Below are positions 42,066-50,865 of a DNA stretch of 64,000 nt, piece by piece. Each line of letters opens with the position of its first letter. Within the stretch, counting starts at the first letter, position 1. This DNA comes from Thalassobacillus sp. CUG 92003 (GTDB taxonomy: Bacteria; Bacillota; Bacilli; Bacillales; Halobacillaceae). The notes beneath the pieces are model-generated. The model was given only the letters and a program-made list of their open reading frames with translations. It was not told the DNA's origin and ran no database searches. Location: positions 186,001-250,000 of the forward strand of contig NZ_JABLSJ010000003.1 in the NCBI RefSeq assembly GCF_013618635.1, in the 5' to 3' direction. Both the position numbers and the translations under genes were made by a program.

Positions 42066-43070
42066 ATGATATTAGTTACGGGCTCAGCAGGTTTTATCGG
42101 AGCTCATGCAGCCAAGCGATTACTAGAGCTGGGACATTCTATTATAGGCATAGACAACATGAACGATTATTATAGTGTTCAATTAAAGAAGGACCGGTTA
42201 ACATTATTAACGCATGAACACTACAGCTTCGAGCAGATCGATTTGGCCAATCGCGATGAGGTGCAGCACATATTTAAAACTTACCAACCGACGACCGTCA
42301 TTCATTTGGCTGCCCAGGCGGGGGTTCGGTATAGTCTGGAGAATCCGCATGCCTATATCACTTCGAATATCGTCGGGTTCATGAATATTCTTGAAGCATG
42401 TCGACACCATCAGGTCGAACATTTGATTTATGCCTCGTCGAGTTCTGTTTATGGCATGAATACCAAAATGCCGTTTTCCGTTCATGATAATGTCGATCAC
42501 CCCGTCAGCCTATACGCCGCCACGAAGAAGGCGAATGAACTTATGGCCCACACATACAGCCACCTTTACGGGCTGCCCACTACCGGGCTTCGTTTCTTTA
42601 CGGTCTATGGACCATGGGGCCGTCCGGACATGGCCTTGTTTCGTTTTACCAAAGCCATTCTCGACGGAAAACCGATCAAACTCTATAATAATGGCGACAT
42701 GAAGCGTGATTTCACATATATTGATGATATTGTCGAAGGAATGATTCGTCTGATTGACCTCCCCCCTGCTCCAACACCTCAGTGGGATGCTCATTCAGCA
42801 GACCCCGGCACGAGCTCTGCTCCCTACCACATTTATAACATCGGCAGCAATAAACCCATTAAACTCATGGATTTCGTTACAGCCTTAGAGAACAAACTTG
42901 GTATCAAAGCTAAGAAAGACTTCCTGCCTTTTCAAGACGGTGATGTTCAAATTACCTACGCTGATGTTCAAGATTTAATGAAGAAAGTCGGCTATCAACC
43001 AAATACACCACTTCAGCACGGAATTGGAAAGTTTGTAGACTGGTATAAAGAATATTACGGATTTACCTAA
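42066..43070 (+). CDS. NAD-dependent nucleotide-sugar epimerase (UDP-glucuronate 4-epimerase-like), YtcB type
   Basis: A 334-residue short-chain epimerase: [31 protein letters not shown] (NAD motif and Asp), [14 protein letters not shown], catalytic Tyr/Lys in YAATKKANE, and [19 protein letters not shown]. The NMNDYY..LK wording is typical of UDP-glucuronate/galacturonate epimerases. With its sigma-K promoter and position beside CotS/CotSA-like genes it parallels the B. subtilis ytc spore-coat polysaccharide genes. Confidence 0.85.
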   Translation: MILVTGSAGFIGAHAAKRLLELGHSIIGIDNMNDYYSVQLKKDRLTLLTHEHYSFEQIDLANRDEVQHIFKTYQPTTVIHLAAQAGVRYSLENPHAYITSNIVGFMNILEACRHHQVEHLIYASSSSVYGMNTKMPFSVHDNVDHPVSLYAATKKANELMAHTYSHLYGLPTTGLRFFTVYGPWGRPDMALFRFTKAILDGKPIKLYNNGDMKRDFTYIDDIVEGMIRLIDLPPAPTPQWDAHSADPGTSSAPYHIYNIGSNKPIKLMDFVTALENKLGIKAKKDFLPFQDGDVQITYADVQDLMKKVGYQPNTPLQHGIGKFVDWYKEYYGFT

Positions 43071-43218
43071 TAAATTCAAACGTGTTTGCTGACATTTCAT
43101 ATATTTTGTCACTAACATGAGATATTTAGCGGGTCTAATAATGTGTAAAAATAGATTCGATCGGCATTTTACAAACATGATGTGAAGTGTTAAATTACAA
43201 CAAGTTTATTGAGGACGT

Positions 43219-43302
43219 ATGCATAACGGCCTTGATAACAGCTACATACATTACTGCTGGGGAAGGGAGCCAGGTGTCCAAGTCACTGACACAATTTTAT
43301 GA
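43219..43302 (+). CDS. 27-codon leader ORF overlapping the BCCT start
   Basis: ORF beginning MHNGLDNSYIHYCWG; its TGA overlaps the BCCT ATG as ATGA. GAGGA lies a few nt upstream of its ATG, whereas the BCCT start has no Shine-Dalgarno of its own. Reinitiation or coupling from this ORF would explain translation of the transporter. It may also sense translation state; that is inference. Confidence 0.5.
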   Translation: MHNGLDNSYIHYCWGREPGVQVTDTIL

Positions 43303-44978
43303 CCCAACAAAATTATACGTACGAAACCAAAAAACCCGGATCCGTATTTTTAATTGCTGCTCTTCTTGTTGCAATATTTGTTCTATGGGGTGCACTTAAC
43401 CCCGCCTCTCTGAACTCGACAGCTGAGCAAGCTCTTGGCTGGATGATTGAAAATTTTGGCTGGTTTTATATGCTGATCACAGCGATTTTTATTCTGTTTG
43501 TTTTCGGTCTGGCAATCAGTCCATTTGGAAAATTACGATTAGGCAAAGTTGGGGACAGGCCCGAATATTCCTGGCCGACGTGGATCGGCATGTTGTTTGC
43601 TGCAGGCATCGGGGTCGGCTTTGTATTTTGGGGAGTGGCGGAGCCCGTGCTTTATTATTTGGAACCGCCGCCCGGCTACTCGCCTGAAACATCCGGTGCA
43701 GCCATTGCCGGTCTTCGCTATGGCTCTTATCACTGGGCGCTTCATCCGTGGGCGATTTTTTCAATTGTCGGACTGACCTTGGCATACGTACAATTCAGGA
43801 AAGACCGCCCTGCTTTGATCAGTTCCGCTTTCTATCCGATTTTAGGAAAACGGGTGGATCAATGGCCTGGCCAAACAATTGATATCCTTGCCGTATTGGC
43901 CACATCAACCGGTGTCGCCACCACTTTTGGACTTAGCGCTATGCAAATAACCGGAGGCCTGTCTTACATTTCGCCGATACCTAACAACGCCATCACACAA
44001 CTGGTTATCATCTGTATCGTGACGGTCTTGTTCATGGTGTCGGCTGCAACCGGTGTCAACAAAGGCATCAAGATTCTCAGTAATATCAATTTGGTCATTG
44101 CCGGACTCTTCCTTACATTTGTCATTGCTGTCGGCCCGACCATCTTCATCGCAGAAAATTTCGTCACCACGCTCGGAGGATACGTGTCCAACGTCATTCC
44201 CATGAGTTTAACCTTAACACCTTTTACAGAAAATGAATGGCTCGGTACGAACACGATCTTCTTCTGGGCATGGCATATTTCATGGGCACCGTTTATGGGC
44301 TTGTTCATCGCCCGCATCTCGCGCGGTCGAACCATTCGAGAATTCATGGCAGGCGTCTTGATTGTGCCCTCCCTGCTTGCGATCATCTGGTTTACAACGT
44401 TCGGCGGCACGGCCTTAAGCCTCGCTACCAATGGCGCGAGCGGTATTGGAGAGCTGGTCACCGGTAATGTCGAGCTCGCCCTGTTCGCCACATTGGAACA
44501 ACTGCCCTTCAGTATGGTGACAAGCGTACTAGCCGTCATGCTCATTTTAATCTTTTTCATTACGTCAGCCGATTCCGCTTCGTACGTATTGGGAGCGATG
44601 ACGTCTAAAGGGAGCCTTGCCCCCTCATTACGTGTCAAAATGGTGTGGGGTTTTCTGATTGCGGGCTCAGCAAGCGTCCTACTCTTCAGCGGTGGAGGCG
44701 GACTAAGCGCACTCCAAACCGCTTCCATTATCGCCGCTCTGCCTTTTGCTATCATTATGATCCTGATGATCATATCGAATATGCTCATGTTCAAGTCAGA
44801 TTGGAAACACAATCAAACCACGCCACAGAGCATAAACTATGAAGCGGTCAAAGCAGAAGTCCGCGAAGATATTAAACACGAAGTTTATGACGACATAAAA
44901 GAAGAACTTTACCAAGACGTCAAAGAAGACATCCTGGAAGAGCTTCAAGCTGAAGATAAAGTTGAGAATAATAATTAG
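43299..44978 (+). CDS. BCCT-family betaine/choline/carnitine transporter (OpuD/BetP-like)
   Basis: A 559-residue Na+-coupled osmolyte importer with about 12 helices. Visible features are IGMLFAAGIGVGFVFWGVAEP, and the BCCT signature FFWAWHISWAPFMGLFIARISRGR with Trp residues for the quaternary-ammonium site. A charged amphipathic C-terminal tail (repeated EDIK/EELY/EDIL) follows; in BetP such a tail senses osmotic stress. It likely takes up glycine betaine. The start codon lacks a ribosome site and overlaps a leader ORF. A strong terminator follows. Confidence 0.9.
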   Translation: MTQQNYTYETKKPGSVFLIAALLVAIFVLWGALNPASLNSTAEQALGWMIENFGWFYMLITAIFILFVFGLAISPFGKLRLGKVGDRPEYSWPTWIGMLFAAGIGVGFVFWGVAEPVLYYLEPPPGYSPETSGAAIAGLRYGSYHWALHPWAIFSIVGLTLAYVQFRKDRPALISSAFYPILGKRVDQWPGQTIDILAVLATSTGVATTFGLSAMQITGGLSYISPIPNNAITQLVIICIVTVLFMVSAATGVNKGIKILSNINLVIAGLFLTFVIAVGPTIFIAENFVTTLGGYVSNVIPMSLTLTPFTENEWLGTNTIFFWAWHISWAPFMGLFIARISRGRTIREFMAGVLIVPSLLAIIWFTTFGGTALSLATNGASGIGELVTGNVELALFATLEQLPFSMVTSVLAVMLILIFFITSADSASYVLGAMTSKGSLAPSLRVKMVWGFLIAGSASVLLFSGGGGLSALQTASIIAALPFAIIMILMIISNMLMFKSDWKHNQTTPQSINYEAVKAEVREDIKHEVYDDIKEELYQDVKEDILEELQAEDKVENNN

Positions 44979-45020
44979 AAAAAGCTGCCCCTGTCTACCG
45001 AGAGCTGGGGCAGCTTTTTC
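44979..45020 (+). terminator. Terminator of the BCCT gene
   Basis: Perfect 13-bp stem AAAAAGCTGCCCC / GGGGCAGCTTTTT with a 15-nt loop, immediately after the stop codon. Confidence 0.9.
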
Positions 45021-45062
45021 ACTTAATCTCGGCAACTACATCTTTGATAATGCTCTTATCAT

Positions 45063-45410
45063 CTAGACTTTTTGTAGATGCGTCTCTTTAAAATCGCTCG
45101 GGTATTTTAAGCCATACCCAATCGTTCGATCCATCCCTATGTGGGCAAGCCAAATAAGACTTAGACTTAATAGGAAAGCTTGATTACTCAGAACACTTGA
45201 TATGATTAGCACTAAAGGAAAAACATATGTATGCCCCGCGTTGTATATGATGCCCCCCATCTTTTTGTTAATCGCATACCCAACCATAGACAAATCTGGC
45301 ACCAGTAAGAATGCTAAAAATAACCACCAACTGCTGCCGAACTGAGAATAAAAGTACAAAGTGCCCAGAAATACGGTCAACCCTTCAAGATGCAAAAATA
45401 CTTTACTCAT
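45063..45410 (-). CDS. DUF4260-family membrane protein
   Basis: A 115-residue protein with about four hydrophobic helices and the DUF4260 hallmarks PDLSMVGYAINKKMGGIIYNAGH and WLAHIGMDRTIGYGLKYPSDFKETHL. Function unknown. Confidence 0.85.
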   Translation of the reverse strand: MSKVFLHLEGLTVFLGTLYFYSQFGSSWWLFLAFLLVPDLSMVGYAINKKMGGIIYNAGHTYVFPLVLIISSVLSNQAFLLSLSLIWLAHIGMDRTIGYGLKYPSDFKETHLQKV

Positions 45411-45535
45411 TTGCCGCCCCCTATGAAAGCCCTATTCATACACATTTACGCTACTTAACTGTAAAAGTTCCATTTACCTCATATTTTGTTCTGTTTTTTA
45501 CTATAAATTTATAATCAATCTTTTACCTTCACACT

Positions 45536-45565
45536 AAAAAAAGCCCCTCAAATAAATGAGAAGCT
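45536..45565 (-). terminator. Terminator of the FAD oxidoreductase gene
   Basis: Minus-strand stem AGCTTCTCA / TGAGGGGCT with mismatches, followed by a T7 run. Confidence 0.6.
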
Positions 45566-45589
45566 TCAGCAAAACCGCAGTTCAAGACC

Positions 45590-46684
45590 TTACTTTTCAG
45601 TCGACCGAACAAAGGGATGAATAACACGGCTCAATAGTTTAAGTACGTTCATATGTTTATTTGTAATCAACCCCTCAACCCATTTAACCTTTACGGACTT
45701 CGTTAACAGGTCTAGCTGCTTGTTGTCTAATGTCTCTATCGCGCGCCTCAACGTCAGAGAATCGTGGTAGCTTTGATATAAATCTTGGACAAGTTCGTTG
45801 TAATCTCCTACTCCAGCGATATCATGGGCTGCATAAATGCCGGTCAACATTGATTCGAATTGACCAAACCCGAATAAAGGGGAAATGGCTCCCCAACAAT
45901 TACCTACAAAAAATGTATTGCCAATTCTAGCGTTTTCCGTCTTGCCTGCTCGATAATCCTTGATGGAAAATGTTTCACGCACTCTTAAATCTTGATTCAA
46001 ACGCTTGCAGTATTCAGCCAGACATGCGTTCCAAAGTTGTTCTTTATCCACGCCTTCATTCTCAGGATATTGCGGATAAACCAGCACGAATGACGCTTCA
46101 CGTTCAGAATGAGGGAGTAAATATGCCATACCTTTAGGTGCAAGTTTATTATTGAAGAAGGTATGTACGTCTGTCCGATTGAAATCTCCCTCGACAATCG
46201 CTCCTTTAAAACTAGCTTTAAAGGCCTCTTCGTAAGGCTGTAATTGTTCTGTATCCATCGGATCGCCTGTGGCAAGTACCACGTGCGTATACGCTTTGGA
46301 TAAATCTTCATGTGTGACATTCTGCTGAAAATGAATCTTGCTTTTCAGCTGATTGGCAAGTTGTTTTTCAAATGATTCCGAGTGTTTTCCCCTCATATTG
46401 ATGAACCCCAGCTGGCCCTCAATATGAGCTGATTCATGTTCGGAATGAATGAACACCTTATTGACACTATTAGTCGGCTTCAGGTGTATCCCATGAGCTT
46501 CAGAAATATATTTCACAGCATCATCATAAGGGTGATAAAACATGGAAAGCATCGCTTCTGCCACGATAAAACGGTCTCCTACCATGCCGCGTTTTTCATA
46601 AATTTCAGCTTGATAGCCATACTTTTCCAAGGTCAAGGCACATGTTAACCCTGATAAGCCAGCGCCCATTATCGCTATTTTCAT
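45590..46684 (-). CDS. FAD-dependent oxidoreductase (NAD(P)-binding Rossmann)
   Basis: A 364-residue flavoprotein: N-terminal FAD motif KIAIMGAGLSGLTCALTLEKYGYQAEIYEKR, central HVVLATGDPMD, and a C-terminal FAD-contact motif IGNTFFVGNCWGAISPLFGFGQFESMLTGIYAA reminiscent of geranylgeranyl-reductase-type flavoproteins. Substrate unknown. GGAGG ribosome site; 85 nt downstream of the disulfide oxidoreductase gene, possibly cotranscribed. Confidence 0.75.
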   Translation of the reverse strand: MKIAIMGAGLSGLTCALTLEKYGYQAEIYEKRGMVGDRFIVAEAMLSMFYHPYDDAVKYISEAHGIHLKPTNSVNKVFIHSEHESAHIEGQLGFINMRGKHSESFEKQLANQLKSKIHFQQNVTHEDLSKAYTHVVLATGDPMDTEQLQPYEEAFKASFKGAIVEGDFNRTDVHTFFNNKLAPKGMAYLLPHSEREASFVLVYPQYPENEGVDKEQLWNACLAEYCKRLNQDLRVRETFSIKDYRAGKTENARIGNTFFVGNCWGAISPLFGFGQFESMLTGIYAAHDIAGVGDYNELVQDLYQSYHDSLTLRRAIETLDNKQLDLLTKSVKVKWVEGLITNKHMNVLKLLSRVIHPFVRSTEK

Positions 46685-46769
46685 ACGCAGCCTCCAAAAT
46701 TCTTAACGTTTGGATTAGTATGAGGCAAGGCAGCTTTTCAATTCACTATCTTAAGGAGTCACTTGAACA

Positions 46770-48185
46770 TTAAGGCAGCCACTTAACCAGTTTCCCTGTC
46801 ACTTTCGGCACAATACCGGAAAATAGTTTTTGTCGCCAGTATTGATTACTGATGGTTTCAATAGCCGCAGCATGGTTGGGATAAGGGTAAATCATCTGGG
46901 AGAGATCACCGATTTTCGCCCCTTGGTTAACAGCGTAAATCAGGACTTGCATCCAGTCGCCCGCACCTTTCCCCAGCGCGTGGGCGCCTAAAATTTTCCC
47001 ATTCGTATCTGTGATCACTTTAATAAATCCGTCATCTGCATGATCCGCTACAAATCGATCCACTTCATTTAATGGCGTGTAATAGATTGAAGTGTCATAC
47101 GCTTTGCCAGCCTCTTGCTGGGTCATGCCTAAATGAAAGATCTCCGGTGTGATATATGTGTTCCAGGGGAGAAAATCGTACGACATCTTACGTTTCAAAT
47201 TAAATAGCGCATTCTGCACTACGAGTTTGCCCTCCTGGCCAGCCACGTGAGTAAAAGGAAAGGAGCCATTCACATCTCCAACGGCGAATATATGATGCTG
47301 GGAGGTTCGTAACGTGTGATCCGCTTCGATGAATCCTTGTTCGTCTTGTTTGATGCCGGCTTGCTCGAGCTTAAGGGTATCAGTGTTCGGTCTTCTCCCC
47401 GTCGCCACAAAAATGTGATCCACTTCCAGCGTGTGCTCGCGCCCGTTTACCGAATAATGCACGAACTTAGCTGCCTTATCGTGTGAACAACGCTCTATGT
47501 GGGTATTCGGCAATATGGTCATTTCCTTTTCAAGGAGTTCTGTCGCTTTCGCTTGTATATCATGATCCTCTTGTTTTAATACTGCCGATCCCTTTTCAAA
47601 TACGGTAACGTCGGTCCCTAAACGACTATAGGCTTGAGCGATTTCTAAACCCACAGGCCCTCCCCCGATAAAAGCCATCCGTTCAGGCAGCACCTCTAAA
47701 TCGAATACTGTTTCATTCGTGATATACCCCGCTTCCTTCAACCCCTCAATTGGAGGGACCATGGCTCGGGAGCCGGTGGCAATAACAATTTTTTTTGCGG
47801 ATAAGATTTGTGCGTTCACCGAAATGTTGTGCTGGTTTTCAAACACAGCAGATCCTATGTAAATATCGATGCCTAAAGCTTCGAACCTTTCTTTTCGATC
47901 ATGTTCTTGTATCTGGCCGATTGCTTCCTTGACCCGACGATTGATCTCCCCTAAATCCACTTTGCCGCTTGCCTTGATTCCGACCGCTTCTAATTGGCGC
48001 GCATGGAACACTTCGTTTGCCGCTTCAATCAGGGCTTTGGATGGAATGCACCCCGCATGCAGACAATCCCCGCCTAGTTGCTCGTTTTTCTCAACCAGCG
48101 CAACTCTTGCCCCAAGCGAAGCTGCGCCTGCCGCTACCGTCAGCCCACCGGCTCCTCCGCCAATTACGATGACATCATACGTCAT
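46770..48185 (-). CDS. Pyridine nucleotide-disulfide oxidoreductase (mercuric-reductase/Lpd-like)
   Basis: A 471-residue class I flavin disulfide reductase: FAD motif VIVIGGGAGGLTVAAGAASLG, redox disulfide GGDCLHAGCIPSK (C-x4-C, residues of about 42 and 47), NAD motif MAFIGGGPVGLEIAQAYSRLG, GRRPNTD and a dimerisation domain with MIYPYPNHAAAIE, where the usual HPT..E becomes YPYPNHAAAIE. No lipoamide complex or mer genes are nearby, so the substrate is open. Its ATG overlaps the upstream stop by 4 bp, coupling it to the phosphatidyltransferase. Confidence 0.85.
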   Translation of the reverse strand: MTYDVIVIGGGAGGLTVAAGAASLGARVALVEKNEQLGGDCLHAGCIPSKALIEAANEVFHARQLEAVGIKASGKVDLGEINRRVKEAIGQIQEHDRKERFEALGIDIYIGSAVFENQHNISVNAQILSAKKIVIATGSRAMVPPIEGLKEAGYITNETVFDLEVLPERMAFIGGGPVGLEIAQAYSRLGTDVTVFEKGSAVLKQEDHDIQAKATELLEKEMTILPNTHIERCSHDKAAKFVHYSVNGREHTLEVDHIFVATGRRPNTDTLKLEQAGIKQDEQGFIEADHTLRTSQHHIFAVGDVNGSFPFTHVAGQEGKLVVQNALFNLKRKMSYDFLPWNTYITPEIFHLGMTQQEAGKAYDTSIYYTPLNEVDRFVADHADDGFIKVITDTNGKILGAHALGKGAGDWMQVLIYAVNQGAKIGDLSQMIYPYPNHAAAIETISNQYWRQKLFSGIVPKVTGKLVKWLP

Positions 48186-48781
48186 TCAGTACCCGCTCCT
48201 TTATGTAAAAGTCGTCTAGCTTCGATAAACCGCTGAACACCCGTAAACGTTTCGACCGCGAAAAATAACAACGTCGTCCAAAACAAGATACCAGGAAACA
48301 GTAGCATCACGCTGAATAACACAAATCCTTCGGTACGTTCGGCCAGACCGGCTTGGTAATAAAACGATTTGATGCCCGCCTGTTCCGAGACAGCGCCCAC
48401 GACTAGGAAAATGGTCATCGAAAAGATGATCGAAACGCTGAGTAACAAAAGTGGCCATAGCAGTTCGGGGTATACATACGCAATGGCTACAATCATGCCA
48501 ATTTCAACGAGACGGTCAAACGTAATATCCATGACTGTGCCAAACGGCGATGTCTTTGTATGCCTGGCCATGGAACCATCCACAGCGTCGAGAAAACCGG
48601 ATGCCCAGAGAAAGATGACACTCAATAGTGGATAACCTAGAATATACAGAACACTCGTCATCAAACCTATGAGAAGAGCGATTACCGTCACTTGATTAGG
48701 GGTGTGCCCGTGTTTCACCAACCAATGAGCCGTCTTGTCAATGGATGGATTTATGTATTTTCGAGCATGTGTGTCTAACAT
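48182..48781 (-). CDS. CDP-alcohol phosphatidyltransferase family membrane enzyme
   Basis: A 199-residue integral membrane protein with the complete catalytic motif DG-x2-AR-x8-G-x3-D-x3-D (DAVDGSMARHTKTSPFGTVMDITFDR, around residues 66-91) and about six helices. It transfers a phosphatidyl group from CDP-diacylglycerol to an unknown alcohol. It is translationally coupled (ATGA) to the disulfide oxidoreductase, an unusual partner. Its own ribosome site is weak. Confidence 0.85.
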   Translation of the reverse strand: MLDTHARKYINPSIDKTAHWLVKHGHTPNQVTVIALLIGLMTSVLYILGYPLLSVIFLWASGFLDAVDGSMARHTKTSPFGTVMDITFDRLVEIGMIVAIAYVYPELLWPLLLLSVSIIFSMTIFLVVGAVSEQAGIKSFYYQAGLAERTEGFVLFSVMLLFPGILFWTTLLFFAVETFTGVQRFIEARRLLHKGAGTE

Positions 48782-48925
48782 ATTTATACCAACTCTCTAT
48801 CTCCATTCCTGTCCTCTTTATTAAAACACCCTTGTGACCAGGCAGCAAAACAAACGTTCAGTGCCCACACTCATAATGGCCTATTCACATCTAACCATTC
48901 TTCCCGGTTTTTCCCGCCCCTACAC

Positions 48926-48968
48926 AAAAACACTCCTGCAGGCAAGTTCGTAACCTTGACTGCAGGAG
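48926..48968 (-). terminator. Terminator of spoVIF
   Basis: 9-bp stem CTCCTGCAG / CTGCAGGAG, 18-nt loop, T5-containing tail on the minus strand. Confidence 0.75.
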
Positions 48969-49004
48969 CCTCCGTTAATGGAAAAAATATTCAAACCTGT
49001 ATGA

Positions 49005-49250
49005 TTAACGCTTCTTATTCATCATTTTTTCAATGGAGCCAAGATCTTTTGGAACGTTACCTTTGATAATGGCATTCACAATCTTATCTTCTTTTTCCTT
49101 AGAGACAGGTCGTTTAGCCATTTTCGAAACTTCTTTCACAATACCCCTGATTGTTTTCTCATCTTTGAAATTCGCACCTTGCAAAGACTGGGCCAATTTG
49201 ACGACATCATTCATCTTAACTCCCGTCTTCTTCTCTAAATTTCCAAACAT
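49005..49250 (-). CDS. spoVIF: Stage VI sporulation protein F
   Basis: An 81-residue protein matching SpoVIF: MFGNLEKKTGVKMNDVVKLAQSLQGANFKDEKTIRGIVKEVSKMAKRPV. In B. subtilis it is needed for proper spore coat assembly and stabilises GerR-dependent regulation late in the mother cell. The second of two nearby ATGs is 8 nt from GGAGG and is chosen. A sigma-K promoter lies upstream, as expected. Confidence 0.9.
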   Translation of the reverse strand: MFGNLEKKTGVKMNDVVKLAQSLQGANFKDEKTIRGIVKEVSKMAKRPVSKEKEDKIVNAIIKGNVPKDLGSIEKMMNKKR

Positions 49251-49290
49251 GTCATACACCTCCCATCAGCCCTAAACATACGCTCATCCC

Positions 49291-49318
49291 TATTGTATGG
49301 AACGATGCCTGCGGTTGT
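49291..49318 (-). promoter_or_regulatory. Sigma-K promoter of spoVIF
   Basis: Minus strand AC (49318-49317), 17 nt, CATACAATA (49299-49291): exact match to AC-N16-17-CATANNNTA, about 40 nt before the start. Confidence 0.7.
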
Positions 49319-49492
49319 ATCGGCGTATAACCACTAGAAAAACAATATTCCAGTTCATGTTATGTGTTGAATTAAGGCGTTAATTTCCAAAAGTGTCATA
49401 AATTATTAAAATTAACGAATTACTATTGGGGGAATAGTCTAATGTGCCCTTTATATGCCAACAAAAAGAAAGTTCGGAACGGAGGCTAACCA

Positions 49493-49666
49493 TTGACTGA
49501 AATCGAGAAATTGGAAAAGAAAATCAATCAATTAAGGAAAAAAATGTACACGATATATGAAAGCAATCCCACAGATAGTAAGTTATTAGAAGTCTCGCAA
49601 GAACTAGACAGTTTATTAAATGATTTATGGGCAAAATCTCAGAGCAAACCAAAAGACGCACCTTAA
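49493..49666 (+). CDS. Spo0E-like aspartyl-phosphate phosphatase
   Basis: A 57-residue protein that starts with TTG 7 nt after GGAGG: helix LEKKINQLRKKMYTIYES, then LEVSQELDSLLNDLW. The SQELD motif is the Spo0E-family active-site signature that dephosphorylates Spo0A~P and delays sporulation. The length is typical of short Spo0E paralogues. It ends before a strong terminator and is too short for ordinary ORF thresholds. Confidence 0.8.
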   Translation: MTEIEKLEKKINQLRKKMYTIYESNPTDSKLLEVSQELDSLLNDLWAKSQSKPKDAP

Positions 49667-49704
49667 CCTCATGGTGGAAAATAACCTGACCTGAAGGTAT
49701 CGAC

Positions 49705-49732
49705 AAAAAGCCGAATGATTTCGGCTTTTTTT
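49705..49732 (+). terminator. Terminator of the Spo0E-like gene
   Basis: Stem AAAAAGCCGAA / TTCGGCTTTTT with a 4-nt loop and T7 tail. Confidence 0.85.
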
Positions 49733-49824
49733 GTTTCAAGAAAGGCGTTCTCATCACAGAGCGTATTCTGAGCCTCATGAAGAAAAAAAGTCCCCCCTAT
49801 AGTAAGAGGAGAGTTTATTTTACA

Positions 49825-50592
49825 TTATTCGATTGCTTTCTTATAAGCACGAAGCGCCATAGCTGCGCCTTCTGCTCGAGTCATGTGCTGATTGGGTCTG
49901 AATGTGCCGTCTCCATAACCTTTAGCAATACCTAATTCTCTGGCTTCATTTATTTCATCAGCGAGTGGTAGATCGTTTGGTACATCTGTAAAGCCTGTAT
50001 CCTGTCTTCCTTGGTACGCCACTCCATAGTATTCACAGATTCCTTTAGCGTGTTCAACAGCGACTTCTTTCTGAAAATCTTCACTTATCATGAGTAATGC
50101 TTCACGTTTATTATCCATAAACCCATTTTCACTTAAAATCGCGATCATCTGTGTTTCTCTTAAAACATGAAAATCAGCCTCTTTAACTCCGCGCCAATTT
50201 TGACTGGTCCCTTGTCTGAGATACTTGCCTATAGAAGCAGCTAAATTTCCTGCCGCTCTATTGGTGTGGCCGGGATAGACATAAATTTCGTTGCCGTTAG
50301 GATTCGGCGCACTGAATGAACCATCATATGCATTATAGTGTATCGCAATATAAGCGTCAGCATTTCGGCTGTTAGCTAGGTTCGTTCGCGTCGTAAGCGG
50401 TGTATCAGCGTCAGTCGGTGCTACCAATAACGTTTGGAAACCATTTCGTTCCAATTCTTGTTTTAGAAAATTGACGACCGCTTTGTTAAATTCATTTTCT
50501 TTAATCGCACGGCCAATTTCGGGTATATGAGGCGTACGTTTACCGGCTGTATTCATGCCATGGCCGTCGTCAAGTGCAATAAGCTTGGGCAT
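49825..50592 (-). CDS. N-acetylmuramoyl-L-alanine amidase (Amidase_3) with one SLH motif
   Basis: A 255-residue protein. Residues 3-180 are the zinc amidase: ALDDGHGMNTAG (His), the catalytic Glu candidate NEFNKAV, YIAIHYNAY (His) and LSENGFMDN (Glu). The C-terminus has a single S-layer homology repeat TGFTDVPNDLPLADEINEARELGIAKGYGDGTFRPNQHMTRAE. It cuts the amide between MurNAc and the stem peptide. There is no signal peptide, as for mother-cell (CwlC-like) or phage-type amidases. Ribosome site GGGGGTG. Confidence 0.85.
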   Translation of the reverse strand: MPKLIALDDGHGMNTAGKRTPHIPEIGRAIKENEFNKAVVNFLKQELERNGFQTLLVAPTDADTPLTTRTNLANSRNADAYIAIHYNAYDGSFSAPNPNGNEIYVYPGHTNRAAGNLAASIGKYLRQGTSQNWRGVKEADFHVLRETQMIAILSENGFMDNKREALLMISEDFQKEVAVEHAKGICEYYGVAYQGRQDTGFTDVPNDLPLADEINEARELGIAKGYGDGTFRPNQHMTRAEGAAMALRAYKKAIE

Positions 50593-50865
50593 TTTTTCAC
50601 CCCCTTTCTGGGTAAAACTGCCATTTCATTCCATGTACCTTATATTACATGTCAGCTAAAGCAATATTGCATGTGCCGTCGCCTTTGTTTTCTATAATTT
50701 TAACAATTCAATGAGTTGACCTACGATAATTGGCACCTGTACCCCCACGCTACCAACTATCACTACTCTAAAATTAAAAAAACAGTCTATTACCATGTTA
50801 TGAGACCACACCTTTTATCCATAGGTTAATAAGATAGTCTTAGTAAATAGGAAAGGTGAGAATAT

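Noticed and set aside
43187-43399. 70-codon plus-strand ORF upstream of BCCT
   Set aside because: It overlaps the transporter in another frame, ends in a Cys-rich nonsense tail and has no ribosome site; the 27-codon ORF in a different frame is better supported.
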